From the NCBI GenBank assembly GCA_903949225.1, contig CAJAYZ010000733.1:1-5410 (forward strand): 5,410 nt of DNA, in the 5' to 3' direction. Every line of letters begins with the position of its first letter. Position 1 is the first letter of the stretch. This stretch comes from an uncultured Planctomycetaceae bacterium (GTDB taxonomy: Bacteria > Planctomycetota > Planctomycetia > Pirellulales > UBA1268). Below, piece after piece: positions 1-5,410 of the stretch. Under the pieces are notes generated by a model. The model was not told the origin of the DNA. It worked only from the letters and a program-made list of their open reading frames with translations, and searched no databases. The position numbers and the translations under genes were made by a program.

Positions 1-137
1 CCGGGAACTACGACCGCACGACCAAACAGTGTTGGTGTGAGGGGTCGAGGCAGCCCACCGGCACGTTCGATTATCGCCCCCAAGGCGATGTGCGGCCACG
101 AATCGTCTCCGTCCTGCTGGCCGCGGCCCTCCATTAA
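1..137 (+). CDS. C-terminal end of an unrecognised protein (partial, cut by window edge)
   Basis: The frame whose first complete codon is at base 3 is open from the window edge to a TAA at 135-137, giving about 44 residues that end in VSVLLAAALH. I counted roughly 77% G/C at third codon positions, typical of real genes in GC-rich genomes. The antisense frame in the same register is also open but has a lower third-position G/C (about 64%) and no ribosome binding site ahead of its ATG. The visible tail contains a Cys-Trp-Cys motif (residues 10-12 of the fragment) and a short hydrophobic end. I do not recognise the family. It lies on the same strand as the DsrE-like gene that begins 174 bases further on, so co-transcription is possible, but the gap is long. 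Confidence 0.45.
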   Translation, partial: GNYDRTTKQCWCEGSRQPTGTFDYRPQGDVRPRIVSVLLAAALH

Positions 138-300
138 AAGCAAGTGAACGAAGACACCTCCGCCAATCCAAGAAAGCCCCATCCCATGCTCAAGCCCCAT
201 GCCGGCGTCTCGAAGACAATCGGCCTGCCCGGATTTTCTCGTGCATCAACCGGCGTTCACCCTCGAAATCTGATTCCCGGATCTCGTTTCTCCATCGATC

Positions 301-304
301 GGAG
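301..304 (+). promoter_or_regulatory. Ribosome binding site fixing the DsrE-like start
   Basis: GGAG lies seven bases before the ATG at 312. It supports that start over an in-frame GTG at 144, which has no comparable site and would add 56 low-complexity residues ahead of an otherwise clean signal peptide. Confidence 0.6.
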
Positions 305-311
305 TCCTTCC

Positions 312-878
312 ATGAATCCTGCGTCTTCCTCGGTCTTCCCCTGCTTGGCAATCATGGTCGTTGCGGCCAGTATCGCTGTCCCTGGCTTCGCCGCGGACCC
401 CTCCTCCCCCCTCGAGTTCCCGCGGATCACCGGTTACGGCGGCGTGGTGCGACTTCCCGATGCCGGCGAGCGTCCACGGGCCGGCGGCAAGGTCGTGTTC
501 GACACGACGGCCGCGGCTGCGGCTGGCAAACCGAACCGTGGCCTCGACAGCGCCGCCCGCCTGGTCAACGTCTACGTTTCCGAAGGCATGGAGCATTCAC
601 GCCCGCGGATCGCCGTGATCCTCCACACGGGCGCGACACTGGCGGCACTATCCGACGAGGCCCACGGCCGCAGTGCCACTGGCGGCCCGAATCCGAATCG
701 CCAACTCGTCGAGGATCTCGTCGCCGAGGGGGTCGAGGTGTGGGTCTGCGGACAGTCCGTCATCCGTGGGGGCCACTCCCTCGACGACGTCCTGCCCGGG
801 ATCAAGGTGGCCTACTCGGCGATGATCTTCAACATCAACCGGCAGGCCGATGGCTGGTCGACGCTCGGGGTCCACTGA
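312..878 (+). CDS. Exported DsrE-family (DsrE/DsrF-like) protein
   Basis: A 188-residue protein of the DsrE fold, a family that includes sulfur-relay subunits (DsrEFH, TusBCD) and many uncharacterised exported members. Seen: residues 1-28 form a signal peptide, with a hydrophobic stretch at about 9-26 and a likely cleavage site after GFAA. The DsrE domain runs from about 59 (KVVFDTT) to 188. Landmarks are the strand around 99-105 (RIAVILH), the NPNRQLVEDL helix at 127-136, and VWVCGQS at 143-149, where Cys146 sits at the family's usual cysteine position. It ends with SAMIFNINRQADGW. Cys146 is the only cysteine left after signal cleavage, so any sulfur transfer would use one thiol. The gene converges on the SQR gene with 58 bases between stops. 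Inference: a periplasmic sulfur or persulfide carrier, or a fold relative with a different role. The family call is strong; the function is not known. Confidence 0.85.
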   Translation: MNPASSSVFPCLAIMVVAASIAVPGFAADPSSPLEFPRITGYGGVVRLPDAGERPRAGGKVVFDTTAAAAAGKPNRGLDSAARLVNVYVSEGMEHSRPRIAVILHTGATLAALSDEAHGRSATGGPNPNRQLVEDLVAEGVEVWVCGQSVIRGGHSLDDVLPGIKVAYSAMIFNINRQADGWSTLGVH

Positions 879-936
879 GCGCCGCCAGGAGTCGACCTCA
901 GGCTCGTATTCAAAGGATGGGGCGAGACACGGAGGT

Positions 937-2136
937 TCAAAGCCTCCCGCGGAGCATGCCGTACCAATAGAGACGCGGGAGCACCTGCGTCTTGAGAAGC
1001 CACATGCTGTACCGCTCCTTCGACTGGTCGAAGGGGAATGTCTCGCAGGGCTTGCCGTCGTAGTCGAACTCGGCGAGGACCATCTTTCCGTAACCAGTGA
1101 CGATCGGGCAGGAACTGTAGCCGTTGTAGGAGGCCGACGGCTCACGTCCGCCCATCGCCGCCAAGAGATTCGCCACCAGAACGGGCGCCTGCTTGCGGAC
1201 CGCGGCCCCGGTCTTCGAGGTCGGGAGGCCAGCCGCGTCACCGATGGCAAAAACTGACGGGAAGCGGGGATGCCGGAGCGTGTGCTTGTCGACCTCGCAC
1301 CAGCCGTGCTCGTTGGCCAATTCACTCCGCTTCATCACGTCCGGTGCACTCATCGGCGGCGTGATGTGGATCATGTCGTAGTGGATCGTTGATCGTTCCT
1401 TCGTGTCGAGGTTCTCGAACACGGCCTCGCGGGAGCCGGGCCGCAATTCGACGAGGTCGAGGCGGAAGCGGGCGTCGATCCCCTTGCGGGCAATCACTTT
1501 CTCGAGGGTGCGGCGATACTTCTCCACGGCGAAGATCGCCTTCTGTGGCGAGGCGAAGACGATCTTGCTGCGGTCCCGTACGCCGCTCCGCCGAAAGGCG
1601 TCGTCGGCCAGATACATGATCTTCTGCGGTGCCCCCCCGCATTTCACGGCAGTGTTCGGTACCGTGAAAAGCGCGGTGCCGCCGCCGAAATCGCGGATGC
1701 ACTTCCAGGTGTATTCCACGTGCTCGAAGGAGTAGTTGCTGCACACCCCATCCCGGCCGACGGACTCCTTGAGACCGGGGATCCCGCCCCAGTCGATCTG
1801 GATCCCGAGGGCCACGACGAGCCAGTCGTAGGTAAGCCGTTCGCCCCCAGCGATCACCACGGTCTTCTCGGCGGGAAGAATCTGAACGACCCGGTCGCGC
1901 ACCCACTCCACGCCCTGAGGGATGAAATCGCGTTCGCGGCGCCGACTCGCCTCGGAAGGGAAAACGCCGCCGCCGACGAGCGTCCACAGCGGTTGGTAGA
2001 AGTGGTTCTCCGACGGCTCCACGATCCCGATGCCGAGGCTGGCGTCGGCCCGCCTCAGACGGGCGGCCACGGAGATGCCGGCGGTGCCGCCGCCGAGGAC
2101 CAACACCGGAAAATGTCGGGAAGAGTTCCCAGCCAT
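937..2136 (-). CDS. sqr: Sulfide:quinone oxidoreductase, related to mitochondrial SQOR
   Basis: This 399-residue FAD flavoprotein oxidises sulfide to a persulfide or sulfane sulfur and reduces the quinone pool. It is expected to be a membrane-associated monotopic enzyme. Seen: the N-terminal dinucleotide-binding motif VLVLGGGTAG at 11-20; VEPSENHFYQPLWTLVGGG at 39-57; one redox cysteine in VKCGGAPQKIMYL (Cys166); a second in SSCPIVTGY (Cys343); the second FAD motif FAIGDAAGLPTSKT at 296-309; and ETFPFDQSKERYSMWLLKTQ at 365-384. These blocks match my recollection of human SQOR closely, including the positions of its catalytic cysteine pair. The protein ends soon after YWYGMLRG, so it lacks the longer C-terminal tail of human SQOR. 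No signal peptide is visible. The ATG start at 2136 has AGGAG (2144-2148) seven bases upstream. A promoter and an inverted repeat lie directly upstream. No persulfide dioxygenase or rhodanese gene is in the window. Confidence 0.93.
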   Translation of the reverse strand: MAGNSSRHFPVLVLGGGTAGISVAARLRRADASLGIGIVEPSENHFYQPLWTLVGGGVFPSEASRRRERDFIPQGVEWVRDRVVQILPAEKTVVIAGGERLTYDWLVVALGIQIDWGGIPGLKESVGRDGVCSNYSFEHVEYTWKCIRDFGGGTALFTVPNTAVKCGGAPQKIMYLADDAFRRSGVRDRSKIVFASPQKAIFAVEKYRRTLEKVIARKGIDARFRLDLVELRPGSREAVFENLDTKERSTIHYDMIHITPPMSAPDVMKRSELANEHGWCEVDKHTLRHPRFPSVFAIGDAAGLPTSKTGAAVRKQAPVLVANLLAAMGGREPSASYNGYSSCPIVTGYGKMVLAEFDYDGKPCETFPFDQSKERYSMWLLKTQVLPRLYWYGMLRGRL

Positions 2137-2182
2137 ACCTTTTCTCCTCGCTCTCGGCGAATCAATTTATTCGTCATGTCGA

Positions 2183-2212
2183 ATCCTAACGATACTTCCA
2201 TTCATTTGTCAA
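2183..2212 (-). promoter_or_regulatory. Sigma-70-type promoter of the SQR gene
   Basis: On the minus strand a perfect TTGACA (2207-2212) is followed after 18 bases by TAGGAT (2183-2188), which matches four of six bases of the -10 consensus. Transcription would start near 2176, leaving a leader of about 40 bases that contains the AGGAG at 2144-2148. The stretch from about 2160 to 2215 is also clearly more A/T-rich than the surrounding coding DNA, as expected of a promoter. It was found by eye and start-site data would settle it. Confidence 0.55.
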
Positions 2213-2215
2213 CGT

Positions 2216-2239
2216 TGCCCTGCGTTCCGCTGCAGGGCA
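2216..2239 (-). repeat. Perfect inverted repeat between methyltransferase stop and SQR promoter
   Basis: TGCCCTGC (2216-2223) and GCAGGGCA (2232-2239) form an exact 8-base inverted repeat around an 8-base loop. It lies 21 bases past the stop of the exported methyltransferase and 3 bases upstream of the -35 box of the SQR promoter. As RNA it would form a hairpin that could end or stabilise the methyltransferase transcript, but no T-run follows it on the minus strand. As DNA its position just upstream of a -35 box is where activators often bind. The sequence does not decide between the two. Confidence 0.5.
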
Positions 2240-2260
2240 GTGCCAGGAGCCGGCCGGCGG

Positions 2261-3049
2261 TTATGGGCGGCGGAACCGAAGGAGATAGTTCTCGTTAAAT
2301 TGCTCGACTTCAACCTCTTCGACAAACTCGAAGCCGGCGTCCTCGATCTCCCCCCTGACCGCATCCTTCCCAGCCCGAACGTGCGTGAGGAGCCATTCCC
2401 TTGACTTCCCCGGCACCCGGTCGAAGTCGACGACGACGAGTTGACCGCCGGGCCGGAGAGCCTCGTGGATCGACGCGAGCATCGCCGGATACTCGACGAA
2501 ATGGTGATAGGCATCGCAGACAAAGGCGTGCGTCACCGATCCCGGCGCCAGTCGGGTTGAATCGGCGGTAGAGAGCACGGTGGCAACATTGCCGAGCCTT
2601 TCCTCGCGCACGCGACGCTCGATGAACTCAACCAGCCTCGGCGAGATGTCGACCGCGTAGACGCGGCCGTCAGGTCCGACACGCTCGGAGAAAGGCTGGA
2701 GGTACAGTCCAGTGCCGCTGCCGATATCGGCGATCCTGTCCCCAGGTTCGAGACGCAAGGCGGCGATGATCGCCTTCCGCGCCGTAAACACCTCGCGGCT
2801 CTCGATCTCGAACTTCGCCACCCAGGCATCGGGGTCGAGGGTGGGATCAAGGAAATCGCGGTTGATGCCTTCGGCAGTGGCCGACGGCGGATCCGGCGGA
2901 CCGGCGACCTGCGACCGCGCGTCGTCGGCGACTGCCATGGTCAGCAGGATGGCAAGCCCCATCGGCAGCGCGACGCGACGACACGTTTGGGAAGCAGGCT
3001 GACTGGGTCGAGCACGAATGCCGCGTGTCGGGCGAGAAATGGCACGCAT
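2261..3049 (-). CDS. Exported class I SAM-dependent methyltransferase, substrate unknown
   Basis: A 262-residue protein with a complete Rossmann-type methyltransferase domain at about 85-245. Seen: motif I ADIGSGTGLY at 107-116; the acidic end of strand 2 in VYAVDIS at 130-136 (Asp134); THAFVCDAYHHF at 173-184; and ALRPGGQLVVVDFDR at 197-211. The N-terminus is unusual: residues 24-46 give paired arginines, a hydrophobic segment (VALPMGLAILLTMAVA) and a possible cleavage site near DARSQ. That predicts export, or an N-terminal membrane anchor. The RR pair is only a weak twin-arginine match. The ATG start is supported by GGAGG (3056-3060) six bases upstream, so the leader is probably genuine. 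From memory, similar methyltransferases with DAW..KFE.ESREV and YHHFE-like segments and signal peptides occur in other bacteria, with no defined substrate. It lies between the TPMT-family gene and the SQR gene on the same strand. Confidence 0.85.
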   Translation of the reverse strand: MRAISRPTRGIRARPSQPASQTCRRVALPMGLAILLTMAVADDARSQVAGPPDPPSATAEGINRDFLDPTLDPDAWVAKFEIESREVFTARKAIIAALRLEPGDRIADIGSGTGLYLQPFSERVGPDGRVYAVDISPRLVEFIERRVREERLGNVATVLSTADSTRLAPGSVTHAFVCDAYHHFVEYPAMLASIHEALRPGGQLVVVDFDRVPGKSREWLLTHVRAGKDAVRGEIEDAGFEFVEEVEVEQFNENYLLRFRRP

Positions 3050-3135
3050 GACGGGCCTCCAAAGGTGGGATATAGCTCGATAATAGGCCTTGCCGCATCG
3101 AATCGGGGGACGCCGTGATGCTGGTAACGCGTTGT

Positions 3136-3157
3136 CCTCCCCTCCCCCTCCCCGGCC
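3136..3157 (-). other. G-rich tract in the gap between the two methyltransferase genes
   Basis: Read on the minus strand, this stretch has successive G runs of 2, 4, 5, 4 and 2. The runs of 4, 5, 4 and 2 are separated by single adenines; the first run of two is separated by CC. It is in the sense strand of the transcript, in the 138-base spacer between the TPMT-family stop and the exported methyltransferase start. It could form a two-tier (or imperfect three-tier) G-quadruplex, or be simple composition drift. No classical terminator is visible in this spacer. Confidence 0.35.
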
Positions 3158-3187
3158 ATCGCAGCGAAATGCTCCACGGCGATCATC

Positions 3188-3838
3188 TTACGCCCACCGT
3201 TGGATGGCCTCTGGACTCCGTCGGCGCAGGATCCCGGCGAGTTCGACGAGCCCGAGGGGATGCCCGACCGGCGTGAGTTCCGCCGGCCAATCCCAGCGTT
3301 CGGCGGCGAAGAGCCGACGCATCGCGCCTGGAGCGCAGGCGAAGGGGGGACCTGCGGAGGCATCAGTCTGCATGAACGCTGCCGCCAGACTCCCTCCCGG
3401 CACCAGCCAGGAGGCGAGGCGTTGCTCGTAGTCCTCCCAGCGTTCGGGTGGGAGGGCGCAGAGACACGTCTGCTCGTAGACCGCCTCGAACTGTGCGGTC
3501 GGCTCCCAGTCGAGGATGTCGGCATCGACGACCTCCGCCCCGAGTCCATCCTCGGCAAGCCTTGCTCGCAGCGTCTCAACCGCCGCCGAAGCGTAGTCGA
3601 GCCCGGTGACACGAAAACCGGCTCGCGCCAGTGCCACCACCTCATGGCCCCGCCCGCATCCGGGGACGAGGATCCGGCAGGGCGTTAACGCCCCCGAGCG
3701 GAGCCATGCTTCGAGAGCAGGGCTCGCGTGACCACGGTCCCAACCGGTGGTCCCCGCCTCATATCGCCCCTGCCAGTAGCTGCGGTCGAGCACGGGGGAG
3801 GGGACGCTTCGGCCGGATGGAGAGGGATCGAAAGGCAC
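3188..3838 (-). CDS. TPMT-family (thiopurine S-methyltransferase-like) SAM methyltransferase
   Basis: A 216-residue cytoplasmic protein of the thiopurine methyltransferase family. Members transfer methyl groups from SAM to thiols, selenium or tellurium species, or (in the plant HOL branch) halide and thiocyanate. Seen: SYWQGRYEAGTTGWDRG at 20-36, the N-terminal family signature; motif I ILVPGCGRGHEVVALA at 56-71; VTGLDYA at 77-83 with Asp81 as the likely ribose-binding acid; VVDADILDW at 103-111; the signature YEQTCLCALPPERW at 121-134; and LVPGGSLAAAFM at 145-156. The length is normal for the family. The start codon is GTG, with AGGA (3848-3851) nine bases upstream. An in-frame stop at 3866-3868 and the absence of other ATG/GTG/TTG codons between leave little alternative. 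Its AGGA lies in one arm of a short inverted repeat. Substrate cannot be read from sequence; the nearby SQR gene makes a sulfur compound an attractive guess. Confidence 0.88.
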   Translation of the reverse strand: MPFDPSPSGRSVPSPVLDRSYWQGRYEAGTTGWDRGHASPALEAWLRSGALTPCRILVPGCGRGHEVVALARAGFRVTGLDYASAAVETLRARLAEDGLGAEVVDADILDWEPTAQFEAVYEQTCLCALPPERWEDYEQRLASWLVPGGSLAAAFMQTDASAGPPFACAPGAMRRLFAAERWDWPAELTPVGHPLGLVELAGILRRRSPEAIQRWA

Positions 3839-3846
3839 AGCGGTGA

Positions 3847-3872
3847 ATCCTGATTCGTGGAGCAGTCAGGAT
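3847..3872 (-). repeat. Inverted repeat covering the TPMT-family ribosome binding site
   Basis: ATCCTGA (3847-3853) and TCAGGAT (3866-3872) are exact inverted copies separated by 12 bases. On the minus-strand transcript the downstream arm contains the AGGA at 3848-3851, nine bases before the GTG start. A hairpin could hide the ribosome binding site, or the same repeat in DNA could be an operator. Seven-base arms occur by chance fairly often, so the case rests on position. Confidence 0.35.
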
Positions 3873-4207
3873 ACCGCGGTGACGTCCGAGCGGTTCGTCC
3901 AACATCCCCCGCCTTCCCGCCACCCGACCGCCTGCTCATCACCCGGCCACCCTTCCGAGCCCCCCATCGGCTCACGGCCACCCCGCTCGAAGACGGCGGC
4001 GAACCTCTCGAACCCTGCGCCGCCCACCTCGGCAATCGCACCGGCCCTGGCCCTCACGCTCCTCATGGGCGGTGACGTCTCAACCGGTGGGCCTCGGGTC
4101 GGTGCCTCTCGGCGGATCGGGCGGGCGTGTACTCGCGAGCGGAGGTTAGCAGTGGCGGTCGAGGGCGGACGGTGATGCGGGAGCCGGGAGTGAAATGAGC
4201 GGACGAG
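3873..4207. other. Gap of about 335 bases with no recognisable gene
   Basis: Open frames exist on both strands (minus 3866-4234, plus 3843-4175), but their products are arginine-, proline- and glycine-rich with no recognisable domain, which is typical of chance frames in GC-rich DNA. The minus frame would begin inside the terminator stem. The region must contain the promoter of the TPMT-family gene, but I could not pick out convincing -35 and -10 boxes. It is the largest unexplained stretch here and could hold a small RNA or a decayed gene; nothing seen supports either. Confidence 0.5.
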
Positions 4208-4252
4208 AAAACGACGAGGGGAGCAGGCCCCCATGGAAGCCTGCTCCCCTCG
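4208..4252 (-). terminator. Strong intrinsic terminator of the PEP-CTERM gene
   Basis: Positions 4215-4228 and 4239-4252 form a perfect 14-base-pair, mostly G/C stem around a 10-base loop. On the minus strand it is followed by TCGTTTTCTCG (TTTT at 4208-4211). It begins 27 bases past the stop of the PEP-CTERM gene, the expected place. It separates that gene from the TPMT-family gene downstream. The plus side lacks a T-run, so it acts on the minus strand. Confidence 0.85.
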
Positions 4253-4279
4253 CTTGGGATTGACGATGATCGACGTCGG

Positions 4280-5323
4280 TCAAGACGCCTTCAGCCGACG
4301 ACGCTCAAGCAGGCCGAGGGCGCCGGTGACGAGGGCGAGGACGGAGCCCATGCCAGCGGGGTCGATCTCCGGCACCGGTGCAATGACCGGACTTACGAGA
4401 CGAAAACCGAGGTCTCCGGTCTCATCCGACGTGGGGAACGTGTAGCTACTGGATGACGACATGTCGGACGCACTGGTGACGTACCAACTGCCGCCCCGCC
4501 ACCCGCGAGACGAGCCGGCAGCACCCGTGAGATCGTTCCATTCATAAACGTTGCCGTTCATGTCAAACGCCCCGTAGGCACTCTCTCCGCCATTCGTGCC
4601 CACCGTCGTCACGAAGTAGGACCCACCGTTATTCCAGGAGGCCCCATAATTGAAATTCGCAAAGTTTCCGGTGCTTCCAGCAGAGCCTACACCGGTCCCG
4701 TTAGCCGTCACCCTCGTCGGGCCTGTGTCACTCTGCGTGGCGTAGTTCCAGTAGCCCGCGTTCGTACCGCCGCCCTTGTAGTAGGCTGCCTTGTACCACT
4801 GATCTGCCGTCGGCATGTAGAACTTAGCGTCGGCGTTTACCGTCGGGGCGGTGCCGCTGATCTGGCCGCCAACGAGCGTATACGCACCCGTCTCTGTGCT
4901 CGATGAACTCGTGGCACCGTTTTGATACCAGTTCGACACCCGCGCCGCGTCGAACCAGCTCACGTAGGCCACCGGCTTGTCGCCCATGTCTGGCTTCACG
5001 GCGTAGGTGTACGACCCCGAGGAACCGCTTCGCGTGATGCCACCGCTGTAGTTGCCGCTCATGTCCGCTTTGTAGAGCGAATAGGTGTCGGTCTTCGCCA
5101 CGGAGTTCAGGAAGTCCGTGTACTGCTGGTTCGTGAACTCGTACTTCATGATCCGGAATGAAGTCGCCACGGCACCGAGGCCAGCAGGAGCGGTATCAGC
5201 CGTGTTCCCCGGGTCGCCGACCGTCACCCACTGAATCGCTTCAGCGTTGGCGAGAGAGCCAAAGGACAGGCAGGCCACTGCCGCCAGCCACAGGGAAAGA
5301 GTTTTCAAAGAGCTGCGAGACAT
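4280..5323 (-). CDS. PEP-CTERM-type surface protein with an FGE/SUMF1-like domain lacking catalytic cysteines
   Basis: A 347-residue exported protein. Seen: a signal peptide at about 1-27 ending ANA; a formylglycine-generating-enzyme (sulfatase-modifying factor) fold at about 57-310, with FRIMKYEFTNQQYTDFL, PVAYVSWFDAARVSNWY, FYMPTADQWYKAAYY, AFDMNGNVYEW (252-262), WRGGSW (275-280) and LGFRLV. After a short linker comes a sorting tail: VPEIDPAG (317-324), a hydrophobic segment and ERRRLKAS. Such tails are recognised by exosortase-type enzymes; here the classic PEP is PEI. True FGE uses a cysteine pair near RGGSW; here the only cysteine (Cys18) is in the signal peptide and the segment after WRGGSW is serine-rich. 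It is therefore unlikely to make formylglycine, and a structural or binding role at the envelope is more likely. The ATG at 5323 has AAGGGG seven bases upstream; an in-frame TTG at 5341 would add six residues. Its own terminator makes it a separate unit. Confidence 0.88.
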   Translation of the reverse strand: MSRSSLKTLSLWLAAVACLSFGSLANAEAIQWVTVGDPGNTADTAPAGLGAVATSFRIMKYEFTNQQYTDFLNSVAKTDTYSLYKADMSGNYSGGITRSGSSGSYTYAVKPDMGDKPVAYVSWFDAARVSNWYQNGATSSSSTETGAYTLVGGQISGTAPTVNADAKFYMPTADQWYKAAYYKGGGTNAGYWNYATQSDTGPTRVTANGTGVGSAGSTGNFANFNYGASWNNGGSYFVTTVGTNGGESAYGAFDMNGNVYEWNDLTGAAGSSRGWRGGSWYVTSASDMSSSSSYTFPTSDETGDLGFRLVSPVIAPVPEIDPAGMGSVLALVTGALGLLERRRLKAS

Positions 5324-5330
5324 GTGCGGG

Positions 5331-5350
5331 CCCCTTCCCAAGGAGAAGGG
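5331..5350 (-). promoter_or_regulatory. Ribosome binding site of the PEP-CTERM gene, possibly within a small hairpin
   Basis: AAGGGG (5331-5336, minus strand) lies seven bases before the ATG at 5323 and fixes that start. On the transcript, CCCTTC (5345-5350) can pair with GAAGGG (5332-5337) around a 7-base loop, which would bury the site. The pairing is six base pairs only. Beyond it, up to the window edge at 5410, I found no convincing promoter. Confidence 0.4.
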
Positions 5351-5410
5351 CTCTGCGTGGGCTGGTGGCCGTGATCCAGAAACGTCTATGGCGATGCCGT
5401 TGGCAAGGCC

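Noticed and set aside
144..311. In-frame upstream extension of the DsrE-like gene from a GTG at 144
   Set aside because: It has no ribosome binding site, gives a low-complexity peptide, and would place the clean signal peptide in the middle of the protein; the ATG at 312 has GGAG at ideal spacing.
931..947. GGAGG/CCTCC hairpin between the convergent DsrE-like and SQR genes as a shared terminator
   Set aside because: It is only five base pairs, overlaps the SQR stop codon, and has no T-run on either side.
1322..1987. Long minus-strand frame of 221 codons inside the SQR gene
   Set aside because: It is an arginine-rich shadow of the SQR coding sequence in another frame, with no family resemblance.
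3050..3085. A/T-rich patch upstream of the exported methyltransferase as a promoter
   Set aside because: TATTAT and TATATC are present, but neither has a credible -35 box at suitable spacing.
3739..4093. Shared AACCGGTGG string within the TPMT-family gene and again in the spacer near 4083, possibly a duplicated gene fragment
   Set aside because: The flanking sequence does not align in any frame, so this is most likely chance.
3866..4234. Minus-strand open frame of 122 codons in the large spacer
   Set aside because: The product has no recognisable domain, its composition looks like GC-driven chance, and its start lies inside the terminator hairpin of the neighbouring gene.
5342..5410. TTGCCA near the right edge as the -35 box of the PEP-CTERM gene
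   Set aside because: No -10-like hexamer lies 16-18 bases downstream of it.

Overview
The window is a GC-rich bacterial chromosomal segment. It most resembles a planctomycete, possibly of the Pirellulales group. This rests on three things: a protein pairing a sulfatase-modifying-factor (FGE-like) fold with a PEP-CTERM-type tail of the VPEIDPAG kind, several exported proteins of unusual type, and loosely packed genes. The taxonomic placement is inference from memory of these families. I see no mobile element, CRISPR array, tRNA or rRNA.

Layout. At the left edge is the last ~44 codons of an unrecognised plus-strand gene (to 137). It is followed by a plus-strand gene for an exported DsrE-family protein (312-878). 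Everything else lies on the minus strand. The DsrE gene converges on a sulfide:quinone oxidoreductase (SQR) gene of the type related to mitochondrial SQOR (937-2136), with 58 bases between them. Upstream of the SQR gene, in its transcriptional direction, are an exported class I SAM-dependent methyltransferase (2261-3049) and a TPMT-family methyltransferase (3188-3838). The spacings of 124 and 138 bases, plus a convincing promoter directly ahead of the SQR gene, suggest that SQR can be transcribed by itself rather than only in an operon. A ~340-base stretch without a recognisable gene follows. Then comes a strong intrinsic terminator (4208-4252) serving the last gene, an FGE-fold PEP-CTERM surface protein (4280-5323).

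How the genes may work together. The best-supported theme is reactive-sulfur handling. SQR oxidises sulfide and passes electrons to quinone. DsrE-like proteins are sulfur carriers or relatives of such carriers. TPMT-family enzymes methylate thiol, selenium or tellurium (and in some branches halide) nucleophiles. A sulfide/chalcogen detoxification neighbourhood, oxidation plus methylation, is therefore plausible but unproven. The exported methyltransferase does not fit neatly, because SAM is not known to be available outside the cytoplasm. The PEP-CTERM protein is a separate transcription unit concerned with the cell surface.
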